Positions 1-6,676 of a stretch of DNA of 9,030 nt are shown piece by piece. The stretch covers positions 1 through 9,030 of the forward strand of contig DHHE01000192.1 in the NCBI GenBank assembly GCA_002403115.1, read 5' to 3'. The notes beneath the pieces are model-generated. The model was not told where the DNA came from and did not search any database. It saw only the letters and a program-made list of their open reading frames with translations. Every line of letters begins with the position of its first letter. The stretch's first letter is position 1. The position numbers were made by a program, and so were the translations under genes. The DNA is from a bacterium UBP2_UBA4780 (GTDB taxonomy: Bacteria > Edwardsbacteria > AC1 > EtOH8).

Positions 1-1008
1 GAGTTCCAGGACCTGGGCCACCAGGTGATCTTCGTCATCGGCGACTTCACCGCCAGGATAGGGGACCCCACCGGCAAGTCCGAGACCCGCAAGCCGCTGT
101 CAGAGGCCCAGGTGGCCGAGAACGCCGGGACCTACATGGAGCAGGTCTACCTGCTGTTGGACAGGGAGAAGACGAGGGTGGTCTACAACAACGACTGGCT
201 GGGGAAGCTCCGCATGGCGGAGATACTGAAACTGACCTCGGCCTTCACCGTGGCCCGGATGCTGGAGAGGGACGACTTCTCCAAGCGGTTCAAGGGGGAG
301 ACGGCCATCGGCGTCCACGAGTTCCTCTACCCGGTGATGGTGGCCTACGACTCGGTCCACCTGGAGGCCGACGTGGAGATGGGCGGCTCGGACCAGTACT
401 TCAACTTCCTGGCCGGCCGGGAGCTGATGCAGGAGCTGGGCCAGGAGCCGCAGGTCTGCCTGACCATGCCCATCCTGCCGGGAACCGACGGGGTGCAGAA
501 GATGAGCAAGTCGCTGGGCAACTGCATCGCCATCAAGGACAGCCCCACCCAGATGTTCGGCAAGACCATGTCCATACCGGACGCCTCCATCCGCGACTAC
601 GCCACGCTGGCCGCCTTCCATAGCGACGAGAAGCTGAAGGATCTCGAGGCCCGGCTGAAAACCGAGAACCCCAGGAACGTCAAGGCCGAGGTGGCCCGGG
701 CCATCGTGGCCGCCTACCATGGGGCGGAAAAGGCCGTGCAGGCCGAGGAGGAATTCGACCGGATATTCCGCCAGAAGGGCCTGCCGGACGAGATCGCCCG
801 GCATTCGTTCGGCGCGCAAAAGGTATGGATAGTCAAGGCGCTGGTGGAGACCGGCATCGCCAAGACCAACTCCGAGGCCAGGAGGCTGATAAAGCAGGGG
901 GCGGTGCATTTAGACGACCAGAAGGTGACCGACGAGAAAGCGGAGATCCCGCTGGACGGCGAAAAACTGATGAAGGTCGGCAGGCTTTTCCGGAAGATCG
1001 GCCCATAG
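1..1008 (+). CDS. tyrS: Tyrosyl-tRNA synthetase (TyrS), 5'-truncated by window edge
   Basis: Cytoplasmic class I aminoacyl-tRNA synthetase that charges tRNA-Tyr with tyrosine. The reading frame is open from base 1 (335 residues visible). It starts with EFQDLGHQ, which in this family lies just downstream of the HIGH-like motif, so roughly 60-65 N-terminal residues are missing. Visible in the fragment are GDPTGKS (about 21-27), YPVMVAYDSV (110-119), GGSDQ, and the KMSKS signature at 167-171 followed by LGN. A C-terminal S4 RNA-binding domain (about 274-333, with TNSEARRLIKQGAV) binds the tRNA. The form with ADVEMGGSDQ and VHEFLYP resembles the TyrZ/type-2 bacterial TyrRS branch rather than the E. 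coli type. Oddity: Val114 stands where the family usually has a tyrosine-contacting Gln (see findings). It ends 6 bases before gmhB and may be co-transcribed with it. Confidence 0.96.
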   Translation, partial: EFQDLGHQVIFVIGDFTARIGDPTGKSETRKPLSEAQVAENAGTYMEQVYLLLDREKTRVVYNNDWLGKLRMAEILKLTSAFTVARMLERDDFSKRFKGETAIGVHEFLYPVMVAYDSVHLEADVEMGGSDQYFNFLAGRELMQELGQEPQVCLTMPILPGTDGVQKMSKSLGNCIAIKDSPTQMFGKTMSIPDASIRDYATLAAFHSDEKLKDLEARLKTENPRNVKAEVARAIVAAYHGAEKAVQAEEEFDRIFRQKGLPDEIARHSFGAQKVWIVKALVETGIAKTNSEARRLIKQGAVHLDDQKVTDEKAEIPLDGEKLMKVGRLFRKIGP

Positions 1009-1014
1009 GCGTCA

Positions 1015-1578
1015 GTGGCGAAAAACCGCGAGAAAACAGCAGTATTCCTCGACCGCGACGGGACCATCAACGTCGAGGTGGACTACGTCAACCGGGTGCG
1101 CGACTTCAGGCTGCTCCCCGGGGCCGGAACAGCCATCAGGGCGCTTAACCGGGCCGGGGTCAGGGTGATAGTGGCCAGCAACCAGTCGGGCGTGGCCCGG
1201 GGCTACCTGACCATGGCCACCTTGGGCCGGATCACCGAGAAGATGCGCAAGGGGCTGGCCCGGCAGGGGGCCAAACTGGACGCGGTCTACTACTGTCCCC
1301 GCCACCCGGACGAAAAACCGGCCTGCCGCAAGCCGGAGACAGGCATGGCCCTGGAGGCCAAGAGGAGGTTCGGGCTCGACCTGAAACAGTGCTTCATGGT
1401 GGGCGACAACCGGGCCGACATCGAGTTCGGCAGGAACATGGGGGCACGGACGGTCCTGGTGCTTTCGGGACACGCCCGGGGCGGCGAGCCCTGGGTGCGG
1501 GGGCTCAAACCCGATTGCGTGGCCCAGGATCTGGAAGGAGCGGCGGCCTGGATACTCGGTGTCCTGGGAAAGAGATGA
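1015..1578 (+). CDS. gmhB: D-glycero-D-manno-heptose 1,7-bisphosphate phosphatase (GmhB-type HAD phosphatase)
   Basis: HAD-superfamily phosphatase of 187 residues, the usual GmhB length. GmhB removes the C7 phosphate from heptose-1,7-bisphosphate in the cytoplasm on the way to ADP- or GDP-heptose. Motif I is FLDRDGT with nucleophile Asp13 and acid/base Asp15. Motif II is VASNQSG (Ser55-Asn56), the family-typical CRKP segment is at 104-107, and motif IV is MVGDNRADIEFG (Asp131, Asp135). The loop that normally carries a C-x-H...C-x-C zinc site reads YYCPRHPDEKPACRKP, so only Cys94 and Cys104 remain in register (His97 is shifted by one). GTG at 1015 is chosen because it gives the canonical N-terminus; its ribosome-binding site is weak (AGG at 1007-1009). 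Its end overlaps the next ATG (ATGA). The related HisB-N histidinol-phosphatase activity is less likely given the glycosyltransferase neighbours. Confidence 0.9.
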   Translation: MAKNREKTAVFLDRDGTINVEVDYVNRVRDFRLLPGAGTAIRALNRAGVRVIVASNQSGVARGYLTMATLGRITEKMRKGLARQGAKLDAVYYCPRHPDEKPACRKPETGMALEAKRRFGLDLKQCFMVGDNRADIEFGRNMGARTVLVLSGHARGGEPWVRGLKPDCVAQDLEGAAAWILGVLGKR

Positions 1579-2330
1579 AGCAGATAACGGCCGTAATCCT
1601 GGCCAGGGACGAGGAGGCCAACATCGGCCGGGCGGTGGACAGCGCCACCGGCCTGCACCGGGTGCTGGTGCTGGACTCGGGCAGCCGGGACGGAACGGCC
1701 GAGGCCGCCAGAAGCCGCGGCGCAGAGGTGATGCGCACCGACTGGCCCGGTTTCGCAGCCCAGCGCCGCCGGGCCCTTTCCCTGGCCAAGACGGATTGGG
1801 TCCTTTTCCTTGACGCCGACGAGGCCCTTGACGAGGAACTGCGGCTGAAAATGGCTTACTTCCTGCCGGCCGCCGGAATCGACGGATACTATCTGAGGCG
1901 CAGGAACCATTTCCTGGGAAGGCCCATGCGCCACGCCCGCTGGGGAGACGACTGGCAGCTGAGGCTGTTCCGCAGGGAGGCGGCCGCCGTGCCCGATGTT
2001 CTCGTCCACGAGGGGGTGACGGTGACCGGGAAGACGGAGCGGATATTGACCGGCTGCCTGGAGCACTACACCGCGCCCACCCTGAGCCGCTACCTGGAAA
2101 AGCTGCACGGCTACTCCTCGCTGGAGGCCGCCCAGAAGCTTTCGAAGGGGAAAAGCGCCGGCCCGGCCAAGATGGCCTTCGACCTGGCGTCCGAGCTGTG
2201 GAAGGTCTACGTCCGCCACCAGGGCTGGCGCGAGGGCTGGCGGGGTTTCGCCCTGGCCCAGCTGACCGCGCTCTACAAGTTCACCACCGACGCCAAACTG
2301 TGGGAGATGAGACATGGCGGCCGCGGTTGA
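1575..2330 (+). CDS. Family 2 glycosyltransferase, WaaE/KdtX-like (first of three tandem paralogues)
   Basis: A 251-residue GT-A fold glycosyltransferase of the group that includes the LPS inner-core beta-1,4-glucosyltransferases WaaE/KdtX/LgtF. The N-terminal nucleotide-binding segment reads ILARDEEANIGRAV (8-21), followed by LDSGSRDGT (33-41) and the metal-binding DAD at 80-82 (WVLFLDADE). DWPGFAAQRR is shared in form with the next two proteins. A WGDDWQLRLFRR segment and the pair His145-Glu146 (VHE) match the acceptor/catalytic region of the family. The C-terminal part is rich in basic and aromatic residues, which suggests peripheral contact with the inner membrane where core assembly occurs. 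ATG 1575 overlaps the gmhB stop (ATGA), with GGGAAAGAG directly upstream. Donor and acceptor cannot be read from sequence; glucose onto heptose is the family default, not a demonstrated activity. Confidence 0.85.
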   Translation: MKQITAVILARDEEANIGRAVDSATGLHRVLVLDSGSRDGTAEAARSRGAEVMRTDWPGFAAQRRRALSLAKTDWVLFLDADEALDEELRLKMAYFLPAAGIDGYYLRRRNHFLGRPMRHARWGDDWQLRLFRREAAAVPDVLVHEGVTVTGKTERILTGCLEHYTAPTLSRYLEKLHGYSSLEAAQKLSKGKSAGPAKMAFDLASELWKVYVRHQGWREGWRGFALAQLTALYKFTTDAKLWEMRHGGRG

Positions 2331-3144
2331 CAGGCTCTCGGTGATGCTCAACACCTTCAACGGCGGGCGGAAGCTGGAGCGCTGCCTGGAATCGGTCAAA
2401 TGGGCCGGCGAGATCGTGGTGGTGGACTCGGGCAGCACCGACGGGTCGCCGGAACTGGCCGGACGCTACACGGGCAAGGTGAGAATCAACCCCTGGCCGG
2501 GCTACCGGGCCCAGCGGGAGTTCGGCATGTCGCTTTGCAGCGGGGAATGGATACTGATCCTGGACCAGGACGAGTACTGCACCGCCGAACTGGCTTCCAG
2601 GCTTTTGAGCATCTGCGCCGATCCGGCCGCCCATGCCCGCTACAACGCCGGCTGGATCCGGCGCATCGAGCATTTCTGGGGCAAACGGGTAAATTTCGGA
2701 AACTACAACCCCAGCTCCCAGCCCAGGCTGGCCCGGCGCGGCAAGTGCCGCTGGGTGGGCCACGCCCACTCCTACATGGAGGTGGAGGGCGGGGAACCGG
2801 CCATCCTCAGGATAGGCGAGCCGCTGTGGCACGACTCCTACGCCACCCCGGCCGAGTTCTTCGAAAAGATCAACCGCTACTCCGACCTCGATGTCGAGGA
2901 GCGGCTGCCCAAGGGCTACCGCCCGTCAATCTGGCGGGTGGCCCTCTCCCCGCTGGGCATGTGGTGGAAGTGCTACGTGGTAAGGCAGGGCTTCCGCGAC
3001 GGGGCCCACGGCTTCCTCAACGCGGCCTCGATGGCCGCCTACTGGTTCTTCCGCCTCTCCAAGGCCTGGCACCGGCGGTGGCTGGAGAGCAACCGGCCGG
3101 CCAGCTGGGAGGAACACATTTCCGGCGGCTCCTCCAAAAAATGA
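2314..3144 (+). CDS. Family 2 glycosyltransferase, WaaE/KdtX-like, with altered acidic motif (second paralogue)
   Basis: GT-A glycosyltransferase of 276 residues, about 25 longer than its two neighbours. Conserved parts are VMLNTFNGGRKLERCL (10-25), IVVVDSGSTDG (34-44), INPWPGYRAQ and the DxD-like metal site Asp84-Gln85-Asp86 (WILILDQDE). The neighbours have His-Glu or His-Asp after the conserved core; here the equivalent site reads GHAH (His150-Ala151-His152), so the acidic residue is missing. The C-terminal region (IWRVALSPLGMWWKCYVVRQGFRDG) matches the third paralogue closely, and the two genes share exact runs of 19 bases (2409-2427) and 16 bases (2486-2501). ATG 2314 has GGGAGA at 2302-2307 and overlaps the previous gene by 17 bases. 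It is likely an LPS-core or surface-glycan sugar transferase with different specificity or altered catalysis; the substrate is unknown. Confidence 0.83.
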   Translation: MAAAVDRLSVMLNTFNGGRKLERCLESVKWAGEIVVVDSGSTDGSPELAGRYTGKVRINPWPGYRAQREFGMSLCSGEWILILDQDEYCTAELASRLLSICADPAAHARYNAGWIRRIEHFWGKRVNFGNYNPSSQPRLARRGKCRWVGHAHSYMEVEGGEPAILRIGEPLWHDSYATPAEFFEKINRYSDLDVEERLPKGYRPSIWRVALSPLGMWWKCYVVRQGFRDGAHGFLNAASMAAYWFFRLSKAWHRRWLESNRPASWEEHISGGSSKK

Positions 3145-3902
3145 AGCTTTCCGCCACCATCATCACCAAGAACGAGGAGGCCAACATCGTCCGGTGCCTG
3201 TCCGCCCTCGATTTCGCCGACGAGATCGTGGTGGTGGACGCCGAGAGCACGGACCGGACGGTGGAGCTGGCCAAAAGGTTCACGCCCCACGTCCACGTCA
3301 ACCCCTGGCCGGGGCACATCCGGCAGAAGAACCTGGCCATCGAGCGGGCCAGCGGGGACTGGATCCTGGCGCTGGACGCCGACGAGGAGGTGACCCCCGA
3401 GCTGAGGCGGGAGATAACCGCCGCCCGGGAGCGCGGCTTCGACGGCCTGGACGGCTACCTCATCCCCAGGCGCTCGCTGTTCATGGGACGCTGGATCGAG
3501 CACTGCGGCTGGCGGCCCGACTACCACCTCAGGCTTTTCAAGAGATCCTTGGGCAGGTTCGGCGGCCTCAATCCGCACGACATCGTGGTGATGGAGGGGC
3601 GGACCGGGAGCTTCCGCCACCCGCTGCGGCACTACACCTACCCCTCGCTGGACATATACCTCTCCCGGATGAACTCCTACACCTCGATTGCCGCGGGCGA
3701 ACTGCGGCGGCGGGGGAAGCGCTGCCGGCTGAGGCACCTGGCCCTGTCGCCGCCGGCCACCTTCCTCAAGATGTACCTCCTCAAGCAGGGCTTCCGAGAC
3801 GGGACCGAGGGCCTGATCCTCTGCGTCCTGTCCGCCTGCTCCGTCTCGATCAAATACCTCAAGCTCAGGGAGCTGTGGGATAACCCCGGAGACGGCAAGT
3901 GA
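3141..3902 (+). CDS. Family 2 glycosyltransferase, WaaE/KdtX-like (third paralogue)
   Basis: A 253-residue GT-A glycosyltransferase. It has the N-terminal signature ATIITKNEEANIVRCL (5-20), IVVVDAESTDRT (29-40), VNPWPGHIRQKNLAI, and the DxD site Asp79-Ala80-Asp81 in ILALDADEE. SLFMGRWIEHCGWRPDYHLRLFKR aligns with the acceptor-side segment of the first paralogue. His146-Asp147 (NPHD) provides the acidic residue that the middle paralogue lacks. The C-terminus (FLKMYLLKQGFRDG) is close to that of the second paralogue. The same frame stays open upstream to about 2400, but the true start is ATG 3141. It overlaps the previous stop (ATGA) and gives the family N-terminus immediately. No strong Shine-Dalgarno is visible, so translation probably depends on coupling. 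Role: sugar addition to LPS core or a related surface glycan; substrates unknown. Confidence 0.86.
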   Translation: MKLSATIITKNEEANIVRCLSALDFADEIVVVDAESTDRTVELAKRFTPHVHVNPWPGHIRQKNLAIERASGDWILALDADEEVTPELRREITAARERGFDGLDGYLIPRRSLFMGRWIEHCGWRPDYHLRLFKRSLGRFGGLNPHDIVVMEGRTGSFRHPLRHYTYPSLDIYLSRMNSYTSIAAGELRRRGKRCRLRHLALSPPATFLKMYLLKQGFRDGTEGLILCVLSACSVSIKYLKLRELWDNPGDGK

Positions 3903-5011
3903 GACTGCTCCACGTCTGCAGCTCCCGCTCCTGGGGCGGCATGGAGATGAGCGTGGCCCGGCTGGCGGATCTGCAAAAAGGCGCTGGACATCGCATTCTC
4001 TTGGCCGCGGCCCCGGATTCGCCCCTTTGGAACCAGGCCAGGGGAAAGCAAATAGAGGTTTCAGATTTTAAGGAATCCGGGCCCTGGGATCTCGGAGGGA
4101 CCTTCAAGCTGGCCCAGGCAATAAAAAGGTTCCTGCCCGATGTGGTCCATGTCCAATATTCAAAGGACCTGCACCGAGCGGTGCCGGCCAACCGGTGGGC
4201 CGGGCGGCGGCCGCTGGTCTTCACCAAGCAGCTGGGTTCGGCCGTCTCCAAACGCGACCCCTGGCACCGCTTCCTCTACTCGAATGTGTCCCGGGCCACC
4301 GCCATCTCCGGCTTCATCAGGGACAACCTGACCGAGACCACGGTGATCCTCCGGGAGAGGGTAGACCTGGTTTACCTGGGGACCGACACGGTCAAATTCG
4401 CCCCGGACCCGGCCGCCAGGGCGCAGGCCAGACGGGAATTAGGATTTAACGATAAAGATATGGTCATAGGCATGATGGGGCGCATGTCTCCCGGCAAAGG
4501 GTTCGAGGACTTCGCGTCAGCGGCATCCGGGCTCAGGCAACAAGGCTTGCGATTCCTGATGATCGGCGGGGCCAGCCGCGGCGAGGAGGCGTACGCGAAG
4601 AAGCTCCGCGAATCCGTCCGAGAGCGGCTGGGAAACCGCCTGGTCCTTCTGGGGTTCAAGCCGGACCGGGAGCGGTACCTGAGGGCCATGGACATCTTCG
4701 CCTTTCCCTCCCATGCCGAGTCTTTCGGACTGGCCCTGTGCGAGGCCATGGCCGCCGGCCTTCCCTGCGCCGCCTACGCCAAGGACGGGGTGCTGGATAT
4801 CATCGAGGACGGGGTCAACGGGCTGAGGGCCCGGGTCAGGGATCCCGGCGACCTCGGAGGAAAGCTCGAAAGGCTGGCCAGGGACGGACAGCTGAGAAAG
4901 AGGCTGGGGGCCGCCGCCAGGAAGACGGTCGTAAACAAGTTCTCCGAGGCCGGCATGTTGGCCGGTTACTTGGAGACTTACCGGAAAGCGATTGATGAAG
5001 CCCGGTCCTGA
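3899..5011 (+). CDS. Family 4 glycosyltransferase (GT-B fold)
   Basis: A 370-residue GT-B glycosyltransferase of the GT4/WaaG-like superfamily, which transfers sugars from nucleotide donors with retention. The N-terminal acceptor domain begins MRLLHVCSSRSWGGMEMSVARLA, with the glycine-rich loop at 13-14. The second Rossmann domain starts near residue 188 with VIGMMGRMSPGKG (Arg195 and Lys200, the usual donor-phosphate contacts). The E-x7-E signature is Glu274...Glu282 in ESFGLALCEAMAAG. GTG 3899 is taken as the start: it overlaps the upstream stop (GTGA), has GGAG at 3888-3891, and the family motif follows at once. Parts of the gene (about 4040-4080 and 4437-4470) are noticeably AT-richer than their surroundings. 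No signal peptide is visible, so it should be cytoplasmic or peripheral on the inner membrane. Likely LPS-core extension; the sugar is not predictable. Confidence 0.9.
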   Translation: MRLLHVCSSRSWGGMEMSVARLADLQKGAGHRILLAAAPDSPLWNQARGKQIEVSDFKESGPWDLGGTFKLAQAIKRFLPDVVHVQYSKDLHRAVPANRWAGRRPLVFTKQLGSAVSKRDPWHRFLYSNVSRATAISGFIRDNLTETTVILRERVDLVYLGTDTVKFAPDPAARAQARRELGFNDKDMVIGMMGRMSPGKGFEDFASAASGLRQQGLRFLMIGGASRGEEAYAKKLRESVRERLGNRLVLLGFKPDRERYLRAMDIFAFPSHAESFGLALCEAMAAGLPCAAYAKDGVLDIIEDGVNGLRARVRDPGDLGGKLERLARDGQLRKRLGAAARKTVVNKFSEAGMLAGYLETYRKAIDEARS

Positions 5012-6020
5012 GAGGATCCTGGTGCTTCGGATGAGCGGGGTGGGCGACGTGCTCTGGACCACGCCCCTGTTGAGGGCCCTGCGGCGGGGCTTTCCCAGGG
5101 CCAGGATCCACTACGTGGTGCGCCAGGCATGCGCCCCGGTGCTGGAGAACAACCCGGACGTGGACGAGCTGCTGATATACCGCGGGGGCGGGCTGCGGGC
5201 CCAGCTGGAGTTCCTCGGCCAGATCAGGAAAAGGAGGTGCGACCTGTGTCTCGACCTGGTGGGAACGCCGCGGACGGCCATCCAGTCCCTCTTCAGCGGC
5301 GCCCGGGAGCGGATAGGCTTCGACTTCGGCTACCGCCGTCTTTTCTACAACCGGGTGCTCTCGGCCCGCCAGGCCAACCACGGGCACGAGGTGGAGTTCA
5401 ACCTTTTCCTTCTGCGTCACCTGGGGATAGAGGAGGCGGGCAGGGAACTCGTCTTCGAATTGACTCCGGAGGAAAAGGAATTCAGGGCGAAGGCGTGGTC
5501 CCAATTGGGATACTCCGATAAAGATATAGTAATAGGGCTTCTGCCCACAGGGGGCTGGGCCTGCAAGCGATGGCCGGCGGGATGTTTCATCGAGCTTGGC
5601 AGGCGAGCCCTGGATTCCGACGACAAGAAGATCCTGGTATTCTGGGGAAGCCCGGCCGAGGAGCGGGAGGCCGGGGAGATCGCGCATGGGATCGGCCGCG
5701 GGGCGGCGCCGGCGCCCAGGACCGCCCTCAGGCAGATGGCCGCCCTGCTGTCGGCCTGCGACGCGGTGGCGGGCAACGACACCGGACCCCTGCACATCGC
5801 CACCGCTTTTGGGGTGCCGGTGGTGTCGTTCTACGGGCCGACCAGCCCCAAGGCCCAGGGGCCGTGGGGCTGCGGGCACCGGGTGCTGCGGGACGAGTCG
5901 CTGGACTGCCTGGTGTGCAACCGCACCGACTGCCGGGATCCGCGTTGCATGCGGGGAATCACGGTGGAGGCCGCGGCCAGAGCCCTGGCTGCGGCGCTGG
6001 CCGGAAGGGCGGTGAGGTGA
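4995..6020 (+). CDS. Family 9 glycosyltransferase, ADP-heptose:LPS heptosyltransferase-like (WaaC/WaaF/WaaQ type)
   Basis: A 341-residue GT-B enzyme of the heptosyltransferase family, which adds heptose from ADP-heptose to the LPS inner core. Motifs: ILVLRMSGVGDVLWTTPLLRAL, with Asp18 in the place of the catalytic Asp of WaaC; IGLLPTGGWACKRWP (Lys191-Arg-Trp-Pro); and GNDTGPLHIATAFGVP (260-275), followed by SFYGPTSP. Four cysteines near the end (Cys305-x2-Cys308-x4-Cys313-x4-Cys318, then Met-Arg) resemble the C-terminal cysteine cluster of many heptosyltransferases. The usual HPG before the Lys-Arg-Trp-Pro segment is PTGG here. TTG 4992 is in frame just upstream, but ATG 4995 with GGAAAG at 4983-4988 is the better start; it overlaps the GT4 gene by 17 bases. 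Presence of gmhB in the same unit supports a heptose donor. WaaC, WaaF and WaaQ cannot be told apart here. Confidence 0.88.
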   Translation: MKPGPERILVLRMSGVGDVLWTTPLLRALRRGFPRARIHYVVRQACAPVLENNPDVDELLIYRGGGLRAQLEFLGQIRKRRCDLCLDLVGTPRTAIQSLFSGARERIGFDFGYRRLFYNRVLSARQANHGHEVEFNLFLLRHLGIEEAGRELVFELTPEEKEFRAKAWSQLGYSDKDIVIGLLPTGGWACKRWPAGCFIELGRRALDSDDKKILVFWGSPAEEREAGEIAHGIGRGAAPAPRTALRQMAALLSACDAVAGNDTGPLHIATAFGVPVVSFYGPTSPKAQGPWGCGHRVLRDESLDCLVCNRTDCRDPRCMRGITVEAAARALAAALAGRAVR

Positions 6021-6676
6021 GGCCGCCATCCATCGCCGCGGTTTCGGACGCGCTGGAGGCCTGCTACGGGAAGCCCCGCCCCCACGGCAAAAGGCCGCTT
6101 TTGGACGTCCTGGTACAAACCATACTCTCCCAGAACACCAGCGACGCCAACAGCCTGAGGGCGTACGCCAGCCTCAAGCGGGCCTTTCCCAGCTGGTCGG
6201 GTCTGGCCGCGGCCGACGTCCGGAAGGTAGCCGCCGCCATCAGGCAGGGAGGCCTGGCCAACGTCAAGTCGAGGCGGATCGTCCGCATCATCCGGGAGCT
6301 GGAAAGGCTCCACGGCCGGCCGACCCTTGAGCACCTGAGGCGGATGGACCGGGAGGCGGCCTACCAGGCATTGAAGGCCATGGACGGCATCGGCCCGAAG
6401 ACGGCGGCCTGCACCCTGCTGTTCGGCTCCGGGATCCCGGTCTTTCCGGTGGACACCCACATCCACCGGGTGGGCGCCCGTCTGGGCTGGGCCCGAACCG
6501 GCGAGACCCGTGAAAAATTCCAGGAGCGCATCCGGCGGCTGGTGCCGGACGGACTTGTCCATCCCCTCCACCTGAACATCATCGAGCACGGCCGCCGGGT
6601 GTGCCGGCCGGAGAACCCCCGGTGCCCGGCGTGCTGCCTGAAACCCCTCTGTCCATACAGGAAGGGCAAGCCATGA
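6017..6676 (+). CDS. nth: Endonuclease III-family DNA glycosylase/AP lyase (HhH-GPD, 4Fe-4S)
   Basis: A 219-residue base-excision repair glycosylase, close to the usual Nth length. It is expected to remove oxidised pyrimidines and nick the abasic site. The helix-hairpin-helix reads MDGIGPKTAAC with catalytic Lys128, and VDTHIHRV holds catalytic Asp146; their 18-residue spacing equals E. coli Nth Lys120/Asp138. The C-terminus carries the iron-sulfur loop Cys196-x6-Cys203-x2-Cys206-x5-Cys212. The N-terminal LVQTILSQNTSDANS segment is the variant of non-enterobacterial endonuclease III-like proteins, so exact substrate preference is uncertain. GTG 6017 overlaps the GT9 stop (GTGA) and is preceded by GGAAGGG at 6003-6009. 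Its place at the end of a glycosyltransferase cluster looks like operon hitch-hiking rather than a functional link. MutY is less likely because the protein is short and lacks the MutY C-terminal domain. Confidence 0.91.
   Translation: MRPPSIAAVSDALEACYGKPRPHGKRPLLDVLVQTILSQNTSDANSLRAYASLKRAFPSWSGLAAADVRKVAAAIRQGGLANVKSRRIVRIIRELERLHGRPTLEHLRRMDREAAYQALKAMDGIGPKTAACTLLFGSGIPVFPVDTHIHRVGARLGWARTGETREKFQERIRRLVPDGLVHPLHLNIIEHGRRVCRPENPRCPACCLKPLCPYRKGKP

Noticed and set aside
1290..2438. Long open frame on the minus strand (382 codons)
   Set aside because: It lies antisense to gmhB and the first GT2 gene, has no recognisable domain, and is rich in Pro/Arg/Gly/His as expected for a mirror frame of GC-rich codons. 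The same applies to 100-909 and 4836-6029 on the minus strand.
2400..3140. Upstream extension of the third GT2 gene, suggesting a 500-residue fusion
   Set aside because: The extension is an out-of-frame reading of the second GT2 gene with no domain features. ATG 3141 gives the family N-terminus and an ATGA overlap.
4992..4994. TTG as start of the GT9 gene
   Set aside because: ATG follows directly at 4995 with suitable spacing from GGAAAG, so the extra residue is unlikely.
5570..6016. Upstream extension of the endonuclease III gene
   Set aside because: It overlaps the well-supported GT9 gene in another frame. GTG 6017 has a good ribosome-binding site and the normal protein length.
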